Source: Icerya purchasi
Taxonomy: Eukaryota > Arthropoda > Insecta > Hemiptera > Monophlebidae
Reading direction: 5' to 3'
NCBI GenBank assembly: GCA_039619475.1
Contig: CM077115.1
Location: 513,318,815-513,382,814, forward strand
DNA length: 64,000 nucleotides
The stretch's first letter is position 1. Each line of letters starts with the position of its first letter. The notes beneath the pieces are model-generated. The model was not told the DNA's origin. It saw only the letters and a program-made list of their open reading frames with translations, and ran no database searches. Positions 47,342-59,689 of this stretch are shown piece after piece. Made by a program: the position numbers and the translations under genes.

Positions 47342-47549
47342 TTTTAAACTCCGAACCAACACTGGTGATAATGTTCGAAGGTGGTGTGAAAAATATCGTA
47401 ATAACTTTACGGAACTTTAAGTAACGTCTCAGATCTTTTCAAGTATCTCTCGAAAAGATCTGAGACGTTACTTAAAGTTCCGTAAAGTTTTACGATATTT
47501 TTCACACCACCCTCGAACATCATCACCAGTGTCGGTTCGGAGTGTAAAA
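47342..47549. repeat. Near-perfect palindrome, 99-bp arms
   Basis: The left arm 47342-47440 and right arm 47452-47549 are inverted copies with an 11-bp loop (AAGTATCTCTC). I count four substitutions and a short mismatch with one bulged base near 47402; the inner 30 or more bases pair perfectly (AGTAACGTCTCAGATCTTTTC and its complement). The outermost pairing is TTTTA.ACTCCGAACC. Transcribed from either strand it would make a hairpin of nearly 100 bp, long for a microRNA precursor but like long hairpin RNAs that feed siRNA pathways. A recent snap-back duplication or a palindromic MITE are alternatives. No target duplication is evident. Confidence 0.93.
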
Positions 47550-50500
47550 GCGCAGATGTCAATAATTAATAGAAGCGGAAGTTCATCTCTCGCCCCGTGA
47601 AATATTTTGCGGAAATCACTATAAAATTGTATACGATAATTTTAAATCTTTTCTCATTCTTGAAACTCCCCTCGCTGGTGTTTAGAGTTTGCTTTTCCGT
47701 CTAATTATAATTAAGAAGCAAAATGGAGAATTCTCGTCGAGTATTTCACTCCGCTGAAAACTTTTCATACCGGTTCTTATACTCTACTTACTTAGATAGC
47801 TTTTGTTTTGCGAACTCTAAATAGTATCGGTTCGTTAGCAATCATTGTGTGTAGAGGTTATTTATACTTGCCGCCAAATTACTTATTTTGAATAGTTCGA
47901 ACAATAGTAAAGCTTCGTTTTGTATAGTAAAAGAGAGTTATTAAATAATAATATATATATATGTGGAGTTCAATTTTTTATCTCGATACCGATAGCCTTT
48001 TTTTTTTTTTTTCTTCTTTTAATTTATATTAATATGAACACGTAACGTATTAAACTCGATGTGAAGCGCGTTTTTTTCCATTTGGCATGTGGCAAGAGAT
48101 GTGTATAATATTAAAAAGAAAAGTAATAAATCGGCGGATCGACCAAAATTCGGAATATAAAATTTTTATTCACCGGCAGTTTCTGAACAGATAGGTGGGA
48201 GGGGGAGGCCATCAAAATCAGATACACCGAGAATTTTTGTTTTTATTCATTGCAATAATATAATGTATACACATGAAAAACACGGTCGATCCTACTTGGC
48301 CGAAGTCTGAAGCGCCCAAATTTCAGTTAACATTCCAGTTCGACTTTTTTCAGAAGTGACCAAAAAAGAGAGGGACCGACATGTGTTTCGATAATTTGGT
48401 CAATCGGTCCAAATTTTGTATAACGTAACATTCTTTTCCGTGATTATTTTATGATCATGGCGTTTTGTTTTGTTTTTTTTTTTTTTACTTAGTTTCTGTG
48501 TGGTTCGTTTGAAGATTATTTCTCAGAACAACAAATTAAGTCGCAAAGCGAGGTCGTACGATTTATTTCATCGGCGTTTAAGTGTAATCAAGGCTACCGT
48601 ACCAGCAGTGGTATAATACATTTAGGTCAGTGACGCGATTCGGATATATATTATTATAACGACTCTTAAATATGCTTATATATAAATTAACTGGCCCTAG
48701 CACTGACTGACTCGTGAAATTGTTTGAAGATATTACGTTTTTCTTTTTCCTTTCACTTAGTTCCCCGGACATATATTGTGAAGTTCTAGCTTATATTGGT
48801 GTTGTCGACGTGTAAAATTTCACACAAATTACGGTAATTATGTTTAAACGACGCCGAAATTTTCGTTTGCTAGTAGTTTTAGACACAAGAACGTGTGTGT
48901 ACATTTATAACTTTCTCTATTGTTTGCAGGTTCTGAGACATCCAATGTCAAATTTTAATATGTTTTCAGTGTGTCTCTGTATACATGTACAAACAATGAA
49001 AATTCCCCTACGCCTATTTTTTTACCTAGTAAAATAATTACGATTAAAATATATCGGTACAGGTCGCGATTCAAAATTAATCAATTACGTTAAATATAAC
49101 AATTAGCCCCCCCCCCCCCCCCCCCTTCGACTCCGGGAGAAATTCTTTGAACGAAAATTGCGAACCTTAATATCGTAATAAATATCTAGTATATTTCACC
49201 GAGCCCGGAGAAATTTGAAAAAAAATGCAAAAAAATTGCAACAAAATATTGAAACTGAGCGACGTATATTATTGATCGATTTTTACTGTTGCCCTACGTG
49301 TGTCGCCTTTTGTATTATGCTCAGATTAAAACCCGTCGTCGGTTTGAAAGAAAATGTTCCTCGAGAATATTCGCGTTACTTAGGAAATTTGAAAAAACTT
49401 TAAACTCTATCGGAAAAAAGTATATTAAAATTATTGATATAATTCGCGACATGTTTTTCAGAGGCATTACATAGCCGTTATGAAAAATTGCGCAACGCAT
49501 TAAATATAAAGTTTAAGTATAAATGATTTAAAAGGAAAAAAAAGGGAAAAACGAAAATTAAATATCGACATCGACGTGTAAATTATCGATAATAAATAAT
49601 CATTATTAAAAGTGAAAAAGTTTAAAATAAAAATACTTTTCAACGGCAATTTGAACTAAGCGTTGTGTCGAGCAGCAACTTTTTGTTTCACTTGTTGGTA
49701 CGCGAAAATAGCCACTGAAAATAAACGTGAATCCTACGAAATGTGTGTTCTGTCCGTATAATTCATGCATACATCGTAAGTTTTATTGTGAAAAGCTTAC
49801 TTCAGCCGAGCAAACTCGTATCATTATTGTGACAAAACCCCCCAACCATCAGCAAAATATGGAAAAAGATTTGGGCGCCTAATGATCTCTCGGAGACGCG
49901 CACTGCTCCGACGACTTGGAAAGTTGGAAATTGTAACGATTATTCTAACAGCGCATAATTTTTAAACTCTAAAAAGAAAGAATGACATTTTTACGCCGGG
50001 TTGCAATAACCATTTCGTATATATCAATGTATAGTTATCGTTATTTAATTGATCTTCTCGTGTCCGCCAAGTTGATAAAACGCCGTCAGCACGAACGGCA
50101 ATTACAATGTTTTGCGTAAAACAGTAAATTAAAAAAATTGACGTACTCTGGAATTATTCTAGAAGGCTTATATGTTTTTTTTTTGGAAGATATGCATCGT
50201 GAGCTTTATATTCGAAAAGAAAAAAGCAAAAAATAAACAAGAACCTCTATTTAAGCGGAAAATCACTTTCCGAAGATTATTATAACACGCTTTTTTTTTT
50301 TTTTCTCTTTTGAATTGCGCAAAAGATTCAATATATACTATTCCCCCGGCTGGCAAAAGGTCAACTATCGGCCGCACGGTCCTATATGGTAAACAGGTTG
50401 AACCCTCCTAAAAATAAATATCGCCGTTCGTATTAACGATCGCGGTATAATTCCGGCAACGAAATGACCGTTCTCTCACTTAGTCAACGAAAAGCATCGA

Positions 50501-50600
50501 TAATGACACAGCGTTGGATTTTATCAGCGTGGCGAAATTTGATCGATGAAAAATAGCCAATAGGAGCCGGCTATGGAATTTCTTTTTCGAAAAAACGAGC
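47550..50600. other. AT-rich non-coding stretch
   Basis: No gene seen. It holds a 19-nt poly-C at 49107-49125 and short T and A runs. Open frames do not exceed 72 codons. Confidence 0.5.
49107..49125. repeat. Poly-C tract, 19 nt
   Basis: An uninterrupted C run. Other long G or C runs in the window sit at possible hAT ends, but no element is recognised here. Confidence 0.9.
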
Positions 50601-50937
50601 GCTACATCGTTTTTCCAGACACATCTTCGAAAGTTGGTTTTCGCCAGACCGACCGCCACAACTGCGAAAGTACCATCCAGCAGCAGGGCCGCGAGCAAGA
50701 AAAAGCGTCATTCTTAGGCCGTCGATGGTTTATGCATAGCTAGCCGCGCACAGCCGTAGCCTCTTGCGGTAATTAATCTGCGGTCATTGTTTATCTCTTG
50801 CAGCTGAACGGCGCGCGGTGCCCCGGACAAAAAGGTTGCACCGCCGGCCTTCCGCATGCTAGTTCAGGTTTATCACGTCTGCCTGTCGCTGGTGCGGTCC
50901 ATCCTCTCGTTATCCTGCCACTCTCTGGGGCTCGGCG

Positions 50938-50991
50938 GTCGTCGTCGTTGCCGTTGCCGTTGCCGTGGTCGTTGTCGTTGTCGTTGTCGTC
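50938..50991. repeat. Hexamer repeat (CCGTTG/TCGTTG)
   Basis: About nine imperfect hexamer units moving from CCGTTG to TCGTTG variants. Confidence 0.85.
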
Positions 50992-51530
50992 ACCGCAGCA
51001 TGACCGGAAGCGACCGCTGCCGACGCGTGCGCGACCGTTCCTGTTCTCTAGCAACGGCTATGTTATCGCTGCGGACGATTCTCGTCTGCCTGGCTCGTCG
51101 TGCTTGTTATTCGTATCTTCGCGAGTATACCATTTGGAACGCGTCCTGCGCCGTAAGTTGAGAATGCGCGCGCGCTTGCATACGGTCAGGGCAAAGGTGA
51201 GGTCTGCCGAGTGAGCATTGGCTACATTGTTGTCTGGCCGGGCCGATGCTGCGGCTTGTGCACGAATATGACTTTGAATCTACCGCCGCCGAACACGTTG
51301 CCAGACGGCTGAACTGCAAGCGAACGAGTTTTGCATTACATATTCGCCGTGTTCCGATCGCGATGTTGTTCCAACGACGGCAGACTGCATTCGCCAAGCA
51401 GCGCGACGCGTTCGCCGCTTTCCATCACTGGCAACCCTAATGCGTCAGCTCTTGCTCCGTGCAAGGGTTGCAGCGTTCGCTGTCCCGTCTCGCTCGCACC
51501 CGGTCCGCGTCGCCCTATTATATCGGCTAC

Positions 51531-51550
51531 CGCGCGCGCGCGCGCGCGCG
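51531..51550. repeat. (CG)10 tract
   Basis: Twenty bases of alternating CG, the classic sequence for left-handed Z-DNA, inside the largest CpG island. Confidence 0.95.
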
Positions 51551-52620
51551 AGGTTAAATGTCTTGTCCCGGCTTTAAAAGACGGCGATTACGCCGGATAG
51601 CTCTCTCGGCGATAAAGTACGACCCGAGCGGCGGATATTATATGTACATTATTTCAGGCCGTCGATGACGACGTCGACGTCGACCGGAGTTTGAAGTGGT
51701 CCATCCGCGATGATAGATGTGGCAGCAGAAACAGCAACATCGGAAGATGTGCAATGTGCGGCCGCTCACACAGACGCCGTTGCAGCAGCGTTGCTTTCTC
51801 CCTATGCATCACGAACTGTGATGATTATACGCTACGGCGATGACGCTTTTATCACCGTTACCCGTGATTATGTATTATTACCGTACTATAACAACGCTGG
51901 TCGGCTACGTGTAATTAAGTGTTGGTGTGTGCGTGCGAGAGAGAGATTTTTCCCGCTCATTCTTTTGCCTGCTGACGGCCGCTGCGACATCGTATTGCAT
52001 TGCAGAATCTGCGAGCGGTTTGCGTGTCGGCGTGTGCGTGAAAATAATTAACCGGCGGACACGGGTGCTGCGTGCGTGCGTGCGTCCATGCTGAACTATG
52101 CCGATGACGCGCTTCGGAGCGCAGACAAGCTCGGTTCGCGCTGCCCGTCTACGAACATTGTAAATACATTGAATAGAGGCGATGATGTTGGCAGCGAGCA
52201 CGATAAGTTTTTGCTGTGTTTAGCCGAGAGGCAACGGCTAGGTCTGGCCCGCCTACCCCGCCGACTACTCCATTTACAATGTTGCCATTTCAACGTCATC
52301 GTTCCCGCGCGCTCGCTCGCTCGCTCTCTCGTTGAAACTGTTACAAGTGTGTCTGCTGGATTCGTGTGTTCTAGGCCGACCACGTCCTCTGCCGTGTCTG
52401 CTCTACACTACACCTATTCCGATTTCGCAGAAAAACATTCTTCTTCAGCCTTTGAAAAAGAGACGCGTAAAGTTTGCCTGCCGCGGAACAAGTTAAACCT
52501 CAGCTCAAGCCTAACGTTACGCGTATTCTTCACGCTCCGAGCAGCAGCAACTCTCTCTCCTATTCGGAAAATAACTATCCGATTCATATTTTGGCTAACT
52601 GAAAAATAACGAGAGCGCTT

Positions 52621-53272
52621 AAAAACTAATTGAACAACACTATCGCGTCATCGAGATTGATTGTTTTCTTTTCGATGAAATTAAATTAAATTCCCAGTAG
52701 TCCGAAAGCTCGTTGATAATTTTATTCACAGTCGGCAACTTTGATGGCTCCAATCGGCGCGCCTAATTATTAAACGCCCGTCTAGAAGTATGACTGATTA
52801 ATTCCGTTGTGCGTCTAAAAAACGGCATTTTTAAGCGTTTCAGCGAGCGAAAGGGGAAAAAATTGCAGTGCTACACTTAACGCGCTTTTATTAATCTGAT
52901 TAATGTTTTCTAATGCCCGGTGTTTTACATTTTATTTTACAATTATCGTTAACGCAAGTATTAATAACATCTCGGTTATGTTTAACGTGTATTTTAAGGA
53001 ACGGACAGCTTTAAAAATCTCTAAATATACATCATAAATAGCCCGTATGTTTTTTTTTGTTTTTTTTTTAAATTAAATACACGTTATATTTGATTCGATG
53101 ATTTTCGGTTTTCTGTTGCATAACGATTTTTAAATACTATATGTTTCATCCGGTCTATCTATGTTAGTACTCGAAAGTGAATTTACACTGTGCTATTATA
53201 TTATATGATTTCTATTTATTAAATGCTAAATTTTCCGTTTCATCCGTGTTCTGGTATTGGGAAGTGAATTCG
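52621..53272. other. AT-rich non-coding stretch
   Basis: Nothing recognisable. Confidence 0.5.
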
Positions 53273-53568
53273 GCTTACTCCTATTAGAGTAAAGTGAGTT
53301 CCTTACCCTTGACAGGGCGTCGGGATAGTGAAGTTAAGGTTCACAATGTACTAAGCCTAATGAATCTAAGGAGAATATTTTGTGGGCCAGTTCCTTTCTA
53401 CTTGGAATCCGCCTTTACTTTCCCAGATTTCTCTGGTACCCAATTATTTCAGGCTGGGTAAGCTTGAGAGCGACTTGGATCCGGGACGAGACAAGTCTCG
53501 AACCCGTGACCTCCGACTTGTGGTAACCAAGCACCTTAACCACTAGGCTACCACGCTTACTCCTATTA
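53273..53568 (-). mobile_element. tRNA-derived SINE with perfect target duplication
   Basis: A 268-bp element (53287-53554) is flanked by identical 14-bp repeats GCTTACTCCTATTA at 53273-53286 and 53555-53568. On the minus strand it starts GTGGTAGCCTAGTGGTTAAG, with A box TAGCCTAGTGG and, 46 bases after the A-box start, B box GGTTCGAGACT. These are the internal RNA polymerase III promoter parts of a tRNA head. A non-tRNA body of about 195 bp follows and ends in AACTCACTTTACTCT rather than poly-A. SINEs are transcribed by polymerase III and copied by a partner LINE, which is not identifiable here. The perfect duplication implies a fairly recent insertion. I do not recognise the family name. Confidence 0.92.
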
Positions 53569-53909
53569 CGACTTCTATTTACTACGCTGTACGAGTCCCG
53601 GTTTGTAAATTTTACTAATTCCGTTTTAAATCGATATAGTTCCTAATTCGACAGTATTAAATCTGCGGGTTAATATCACAGCTATTGAAGAAAATTATTA
53701 AATGTTTAATAGCTTCAGAGTGTCAGCGTAATTTTTCTACGGCGTAATGCGTAATGGCGTACGTGTGTACAATTTAAATCGTATTCATATAATTGATTAA
53801 AATTCTTAGATGGAAAAATAAAATATAAAAGATTAAAAAGTAATTTGATTCAAGTTACTTAGCTAACGGAAATAGCCTGGGGGAATTTTTAATTATGACT
53901 AGAAATAAA
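53569..53909. other. AT-rich non-coding stretch
   Basis: Nothing recognisable. Confidence 0.5.
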
Positions 53910-54058
53910 TCGACACCGGATGTTTATTAAATTTTTCGATAAATTTTTCCTACATTAAAAATCGACACTGAATGTTTATTAAATTTTTCGATAAATTTTT
54001 TCTAGATTAGAAATTGACACTGGACGTTTATTAATTTATTCGATAAATTTTTCCTAAA
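53910..54058. repeat. 52-bp tandem repeat, 2.9 copies
   Basis: Units start at 53910, 53962 and 54014 with TCGACACCGGATGTTTATTA or close variants, followed by AATTTTTCGATAAATTTTTC. Divergence is low to moderate. Confidence 0.9.
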
Positions 54059-55300
54059 TAACAGTATTTTTTATCATTTACAGTTGGTAAATAATGATTA
54101 ATAGTATTTAATCGTTACTTTTAATTTGTTTTTTAATAAATTTTTATTTTTAGTGTAAATTTTTACATTTTTTTTTTTTTTTTTTCAGTTGTTTTTGTAC
54201 AAGAATACTCGGAATTGTTATTCTAAAATCGGTATAAATTTTATTTTTGTTCTTTTAAAAAAAATGATTACGTTATAGTTACAAATTTTTAAATTATTTA
54301 GCTTTCAAAATTTCCCTTAATACATACCACCTGGATTACTGGCATTATTAATTAACTCTATTCGTAATAAATCTAGTTAAATTTATACCGAACAATTCGA
54401 AAATATCAACGTATAAAATTGACCGCTTGGAATATTTTCCTATAAAAGGCCAGAGGTGGTCAGAACGAAGAGAAAAAATACCGATATTTATATTTACTTT
54501 GCAGCATAATTTATAGTTTCGCATAAACATCTTGTACAATTTTTTTAGGTAAATTTTCATCGACCCATGAAGAAAAAAATGTCATTAAAAAAAAGAATAG
54601 TTAGAGAACCTTTATTATTACGTAAGTACATTTCGGTTTAAATAATAAACAAGCGCGATTTAATGAAAGTTCACGCTGATAATAATTTTATCGCTTATTA
54701 TAAAGATCTTTGAAAATCGCTATATTGTTTTTATCTAATACTTTTGAATTTCAATTTGCACATTAAAACCCTCTGCGGTCTTAAATAAATATTCCGTAGT
54801 GGGGTATGGAGGAAGCGATAATTACAGTTTCTCTCAAACTCAAGTCTCGCTCAGCTGATAAACATGAAATAATTATCGCTTCTTTTTTTAGAGCTTAAAT
54901 AAATGGGGATATATTCCTCGAATCGAAGTAGCAATGTAACAGATGCACATTAGCAAATAGGAGTCACACCCCCTGTCATCGATGGAAACAAGGAAAGACT
55001 TTTTTATTTGGACTTTTTTACGAATGCGCAGTGTTTTTCAGAGATCATCGGCTAAACAACACTATTAATCTATGTTAGGGAGAAACACGTATTAATCGAT
55101 TTATTTCCACGTCATTATAAAGCGTCCATTTGCTGTTATCAGAAATTGGCCCAAAACGTCATGCCGTTTTGACTTTTTTTGCTTAGAGAAGTACTTTTTT
55201 CTTTTTGTTCTTTTTATCCGAATGGCGGGGTTTAAATAATTTTCTATCGGTCTATTTTAGGGTTATTCGCAAATATGTTTCCCCTTTTGGTTTTATAAAT
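54059..55300. other. AT-rich non-coding stretch
   Basis: No gene or element seen. Confidence 0.5.
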
Positions 55301-55309
55301 TTTATACTT

Positions 55310-55440
55310 TTAACCAGTTATCTAGCGGTGAATTCTGAACTTTTAAATGATTTTTAAGGTCATATTAAATTTCTCATCCGTTTTTTTTGCCGCCCAGAGT
55401 AATCAACTATCCTAATTGTCTTAAAGGAACTTTTATTTTT
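55310..55440 (+). mobile_element. Old Helitron fragment
   Basis: TGATTTTTAAGGTCATATTA...GCCGCCCAGAGTAATCAACTA aligns with GTGATTTTTCAGGTCGTTTTA...GCCGTCCAGGGTAATCGCTCA in the middle of the Helitron at 30463-31462, in the same order and orientation over roughly 100 bp. No ends are preserved. It appears to be a much older copy of the same or a related family. Confidence 0.4.
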
Positions 55441-57700
55441 TTTTTTATTTCGATTTTGAAAAATGCCGTTCCTGAAGTATTAACATTCCATGTTTTTGTT
55501 TTTTTTTAAAGGATTTTATTATGATATTTATATGTTATAAGCGCGTACGGAATTCTAAAAAACGAAAATATGTATTTTGTGATTTTATATATGTATGTAT
55601 TTATAAAATATATATATATACATATATATATAAGATTAAATCGTAAACAAGGAACGGTTTTTTTTTTTACACGAAGGTACTGATGACGTTATTAATGGAT
55701 AATGATGCGTGTTTGGTAAGCCATGTTTCTTACCAATAGAAATGATGATAATAATGTTTAACAGATGGAATTTGAAAACCATCGCGAGTCGTTCGTAAAA
55801 AGGCCTGAACAAAAACTGTGGGGTTCGCTGCCGTCAAAAAGAGGCCCGGTCCGGTGGATTTTGGTCTTTATAGTGATAAAGATTAAATTTTAAAGTTTTA
55901 GTTTCGTTCGTTAATAAAAATTGTGGTTATATTAGCGTTTGAGAATTTTGATTTTAACCGTTCCCATTGCGCTTTCAAATGTGTTATTAAACTATGCGTG
56001 TCTGAATGGCAGTCCTTTTTGATGGCGAAATTCAAAAAATTAGTTATATTAAAAGTCATTCTTACACGTTGGTCAATAAGAAAATATGTTATACATAGGT
56101 TTTTGCGATCCACGGTTAATCTATTTTACGTTTAATAATGTTTTCTTGTATTTTTTTTTTTTTACACGAACAAAAATGGAGATTGTATCGACTTTCCAGG
56201 GGGGGGGGCGAATTATATAATATTTGCAGAGTAATTAGGCCATGTGCAGAATGCTCGATTAAAACATAATCGTTTTCATTTTTATTTTCTATTTTTTTCG
56301 CTTATCTTTCACGCTGCTTAATATTGTCATCGGAGATATTTACGAAGTTGCAATAAGATAAAATTAGGAAATAGATTACTTATAATATTTGTTTGTAACA
56401 AAAAATGTTAAACAAAAAAAAAAAAAATTAAATATACTAACGATTTGATACGAAAAAATGCGCGCTATTGGGCCTGCTGCTTGAAGACGTTGAAATAAAA
56501 TGTGGGAAAAAATGATTACTAAAAATTCCGTTATATTGCGCTGGGAGTTTTTAAAGTATATTTTGTTTTTTGTTTTTTTTTCCGGTTTCTAGCAATCTAT
56601 CAGGCCTTATGACGGGTTAGAACTGTGAATCGACAAAAGTATAAATGTGTTATTCTGAATACGGCAATGTCGCTCCTAGAGAAAAGAGGTTTGTCCTACG
56701 TGAAAACTACCTAACATATTCGAAACCTTTTTATCTGAACTGCGATGGAAAAAAAAACCGGCCGGCAGTCAGCATCTGTCAGTTCACCCTTAGCATAGAG
56801 AAGGGGATGTCGGATAAAAAAAAAAAAAAAAAAAAAAAAACTTTGGCTTAGTATCTGATTGAACCTGGTAAAACAACCCATATTGTAACTATGAATTTAC
56901 ACGAATGTAATGATCCGCCGGTGTTTGGCGTGGAAAATATTGAACAGGTTTATTTTGACTTTCACTTTATGCCAATGCTTTTTATCGGTGCATTGTCCAT
57001 GAAATAAGTAAATTTTTTGCACTGCTGAAGAGAGCAGGATTTTTGAACGGGAAAGTATCATTCCCCATAACAAATAAGGGGGACCGTGCCTTATTGACAA
57101 AACTATATATCCTTCAAACCTGATCTTATTTTTAAAATGTCAATACCAGCCCGCGTTATCTATCATCGTTAAGAGAGGTTTTAGACTAATGTCTTTTCGG
57201 AGTTGCTCAAAAATTCCCAAAGTGCTGTACTTTGAAGACACTTTCGAATAAAACTACCATAAAAACACTCTGCAGTAAACAGCAAACGGGAAAAGGGCCC
57301 CCGCGGAACAGAGATTTTTTTCAAGATTTAATTTTCCTCCAAGTGTATAGCGCAGCGAAATGTCATCGGTAAAGCAGTCTAGCAGGCTGATTGGAATAGA
57401 CTAGTAGCCAAAAGCGTGACGTGGGCTAATTTTTTTCCGATTTTATTGAGCCCTCTAGACACGCGGGGGTACATTTAGAAATAACATTTATTTCTGTAGT
57501 TGTTGTTCAACTGGCTGCATTTTCGCCTGATTTTTTCACTTATTTCTTCATCTAGGGCGGAGTGGGATGTTAGTGTTCCGGTTGTTGATATTTACCAGCG
57601 TATATTTTTATTTCGCGGAAAAATGTGAAAAACGAAACGTATTACACATTTTCCGAGAAAGCCCCGTAGTATAATAATTAGTACACCGATGCGATATGGT
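55441..57700. other. AT-rich non-coding stretch
   Basis: No gene seen. A 25-nt poly-A lies at 56816-56840 and a 10-nt G run near 56200. Short frames around these are not credible. Confidence 0.5.
56816..56840. repeat. Poly-A tract, 25 nt
   Basis: Uninterrupted A run, seen directly. Confidence 0.9.
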
Positions 57701-58950
57701 ATTTAATTGAATCTGTATTTTCTGTCGGTCTCTGTCTGCCAGCGAACCACCAACACAATGCTCTGGTAATAATAGCGGGACAAGTATATCCTCGTTTTAT
57801 GAAGAATGCGCTTACCCCCGTGCACTGGAGCAGACGAACCGCTGCACGCTCGCCTCTGTCTGCGCATACCCGCTCGTCCGCCGCGATGCATTATTTAAAA
57901 AACCAACCGTCTAGACTAAATGAATGAGTTGTGTGCATGCACGTGGGAATAACAGCCCTTCATCGATACTCTTCAGACATCACGATATCTGATTCTCTGC
58001 TCTCTTGCATATCAAGCGCGCGCGCGCGCACGCACGCACACTCTCGAAATCTATATAGACGTGTACACGGGCTATGCAAGATATTTTGTTTTAATTTTTT
58101 TTCCCGTTTTTCTCTACCCCCTTGGTTGTGATGTTGGTTAGGCGTTTCGTTTTTTCTTTCTCTGTTTTTTTTTTTTTTTATTATTATTACTTTTTTTATT
58201 ATTTTTATTGCGTCTAGCCAGGTCGAGCCTGCACTATGATGTCAATGCACCTTTTCCAGGATGCATATTATACAACCCTTAATGATTTTTCCCGCCATTC
58301 TGCGTAGACCGGCTGTTGTCAACTTTTTTGAAGTACTCGACGTGCAGCAAGCGACCGTTTTTATCAGGCAGGTCGCTGTAAACATATTTCTGATAAAAGA
58401 TGGAACAGCCGCTCGACTTTCTCACTCTCTGTCGCCCTTGCAAATGTTAACGTAGAAATTGCAGATAATTTCGCTGCAATTACAGTGTGTTTCGAATCGC
58501 ATCCGGACGAATCAGCGATGCAGCGCCTGCTGCTCCGGAGTTTCTTCGTGATTCGCTCTCGATTTATTTTCTCTTTGTCTTCTTCTTCCCTTTCTGCGCT
58601 GCGTTCGCTTTAATCTTCGGCTGCCGGTTTTTCACACGTCAGCAGCCCCTACAGACCCTGCCGCGCAACCGCCGCCGCCGCTGCCATTCTATTAGCCGGC
58701 GTCCCTGCTGACGACGCAACCTGAAAAACACTAATGGAAAATTGTCTTCTCGACTTTTCCGGTCACGTCCGGGGCTATCTTTGCCGTTGTCGCCAGCACA
58801 CTACGGCAGCTTATACTCTACCCCCGTCAGTAATAAATTCGATAACTGCTTCGCGGCGCACACTATCATTCAGCGCAGCCTGCTTGAACAACCTACAAAC
58901 TGATAAAACACGTTGTCTAGAGGATGGCACTCGGTAACGATGATGATGAT
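57700..58950. promoter_or_regulatory. GC-rich, CpG-bearing stretch
   Basis: CpG-dense patches near 57830-57890, a GCGCGCGCGCG tract running into CACGCACGCACAC at 58016-58041, and CGCCGCCGCCGCTGCC near 58669. Open frames up to 74 codons are unrecognised. It is similar in character to the other islands; possibly regulatory. Confidence 0.25.
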
Positions 58951-59689
58951 GCCCCGGATGTCAACACTTCGATTAATTCGAATTTTTTGCCTTAGTTAAT
59001 CTTTCTTTCTTCGTTTTCGCATTCCATTTCAAACTCTATAATAATATTCGTTACTTTTGAGCCATTCCGAATTCCTGCATTAGTTGTTTCTCGTTTTGAG
59101 ATTATCCCCGATTACGCGAACGTTTTTAGTATTTTTCACCAATCTCCGTGTTCGTCGACTGCTTATACATCTTCTCACTTTAGGTTACGAACGATCGTCT
59201 AGCCGAATTCTTTTTCGAAAACTATATCGATAGTTCTCTTTTTGCACAGATTTGTTACGCTGGAAAAACCTGTGTCGTATCGTAGGGGCGATGCTCTACG
59301 TGCGCAGGCACAACTTGGCCAATCGAAGAGTTATCGACACTTTTAATTATCGATTAAAGTCCACACGATTATTTTTTTAAAACTATCTAGATTAGTATAT
59401 CACCTATGATCATCATCATGATGTAGTGTAATACAAGGGGGCACGTCAATGCGAAAGCAGGGACACAGTCACGATTGACAATTTAGTTTCCCCTTATATT
59501 GTTTTTTTGCCAGAATTTTGCATTTAATCGTCTCCATATACATTAATGACCCCACGTGTCAACGGCCGGACGATCGGACGTTGTAAATTACCCATCACCG
59601 ATGATGACGAATGTAATAACGTTCATATACGGTTTTAGCTGGCCAACAATTATCACGGACGACGAAAAAGTTGATTATTTTTGTTGTTA
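58951..59689. other. Non-coding stretch
   Basis: No gene seen. A few short palindromes such as ATGATCATCATCATGAT near 59407 occur. Confidence 0.4.

Larger units (their letters stand above)
50600..52620. promoter_or_regulatory. Largest GC-rich CpG island, about 2 kb
   Basis: Long CpG-dense stretch with many overlapping open frames on both strands: 138 codons at 50798-51214, 113 at 51710-52051 and 177 at 52076-52609 on the plus strand; 96 at 51107-51397 and 98 at 51905-52201 on the minus strand. None shows a family motif and several rely on non-ATG starts. TCTCTTGCAG|CTGAACGG at about 50803 and GGGCAAAG|GTGAGGTC at about 51196 would frame an exon of about 395 bp. The island contains a CCGTTG/TCGTTG hexamer array and a (CG)10 tract. 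It is likely regulatory or a non-coding exon; a lineage-specific gene cannot be excluded. Confidence 0.35.

Noticed and set aside
52076..52609. 177-codon open frame
   Set aside because: It starts at GTG (first ATG at 52088), overlaps an open frame on the other strand and matches nothing recognisable. It is left as an unproven possibility inside the CpG island.
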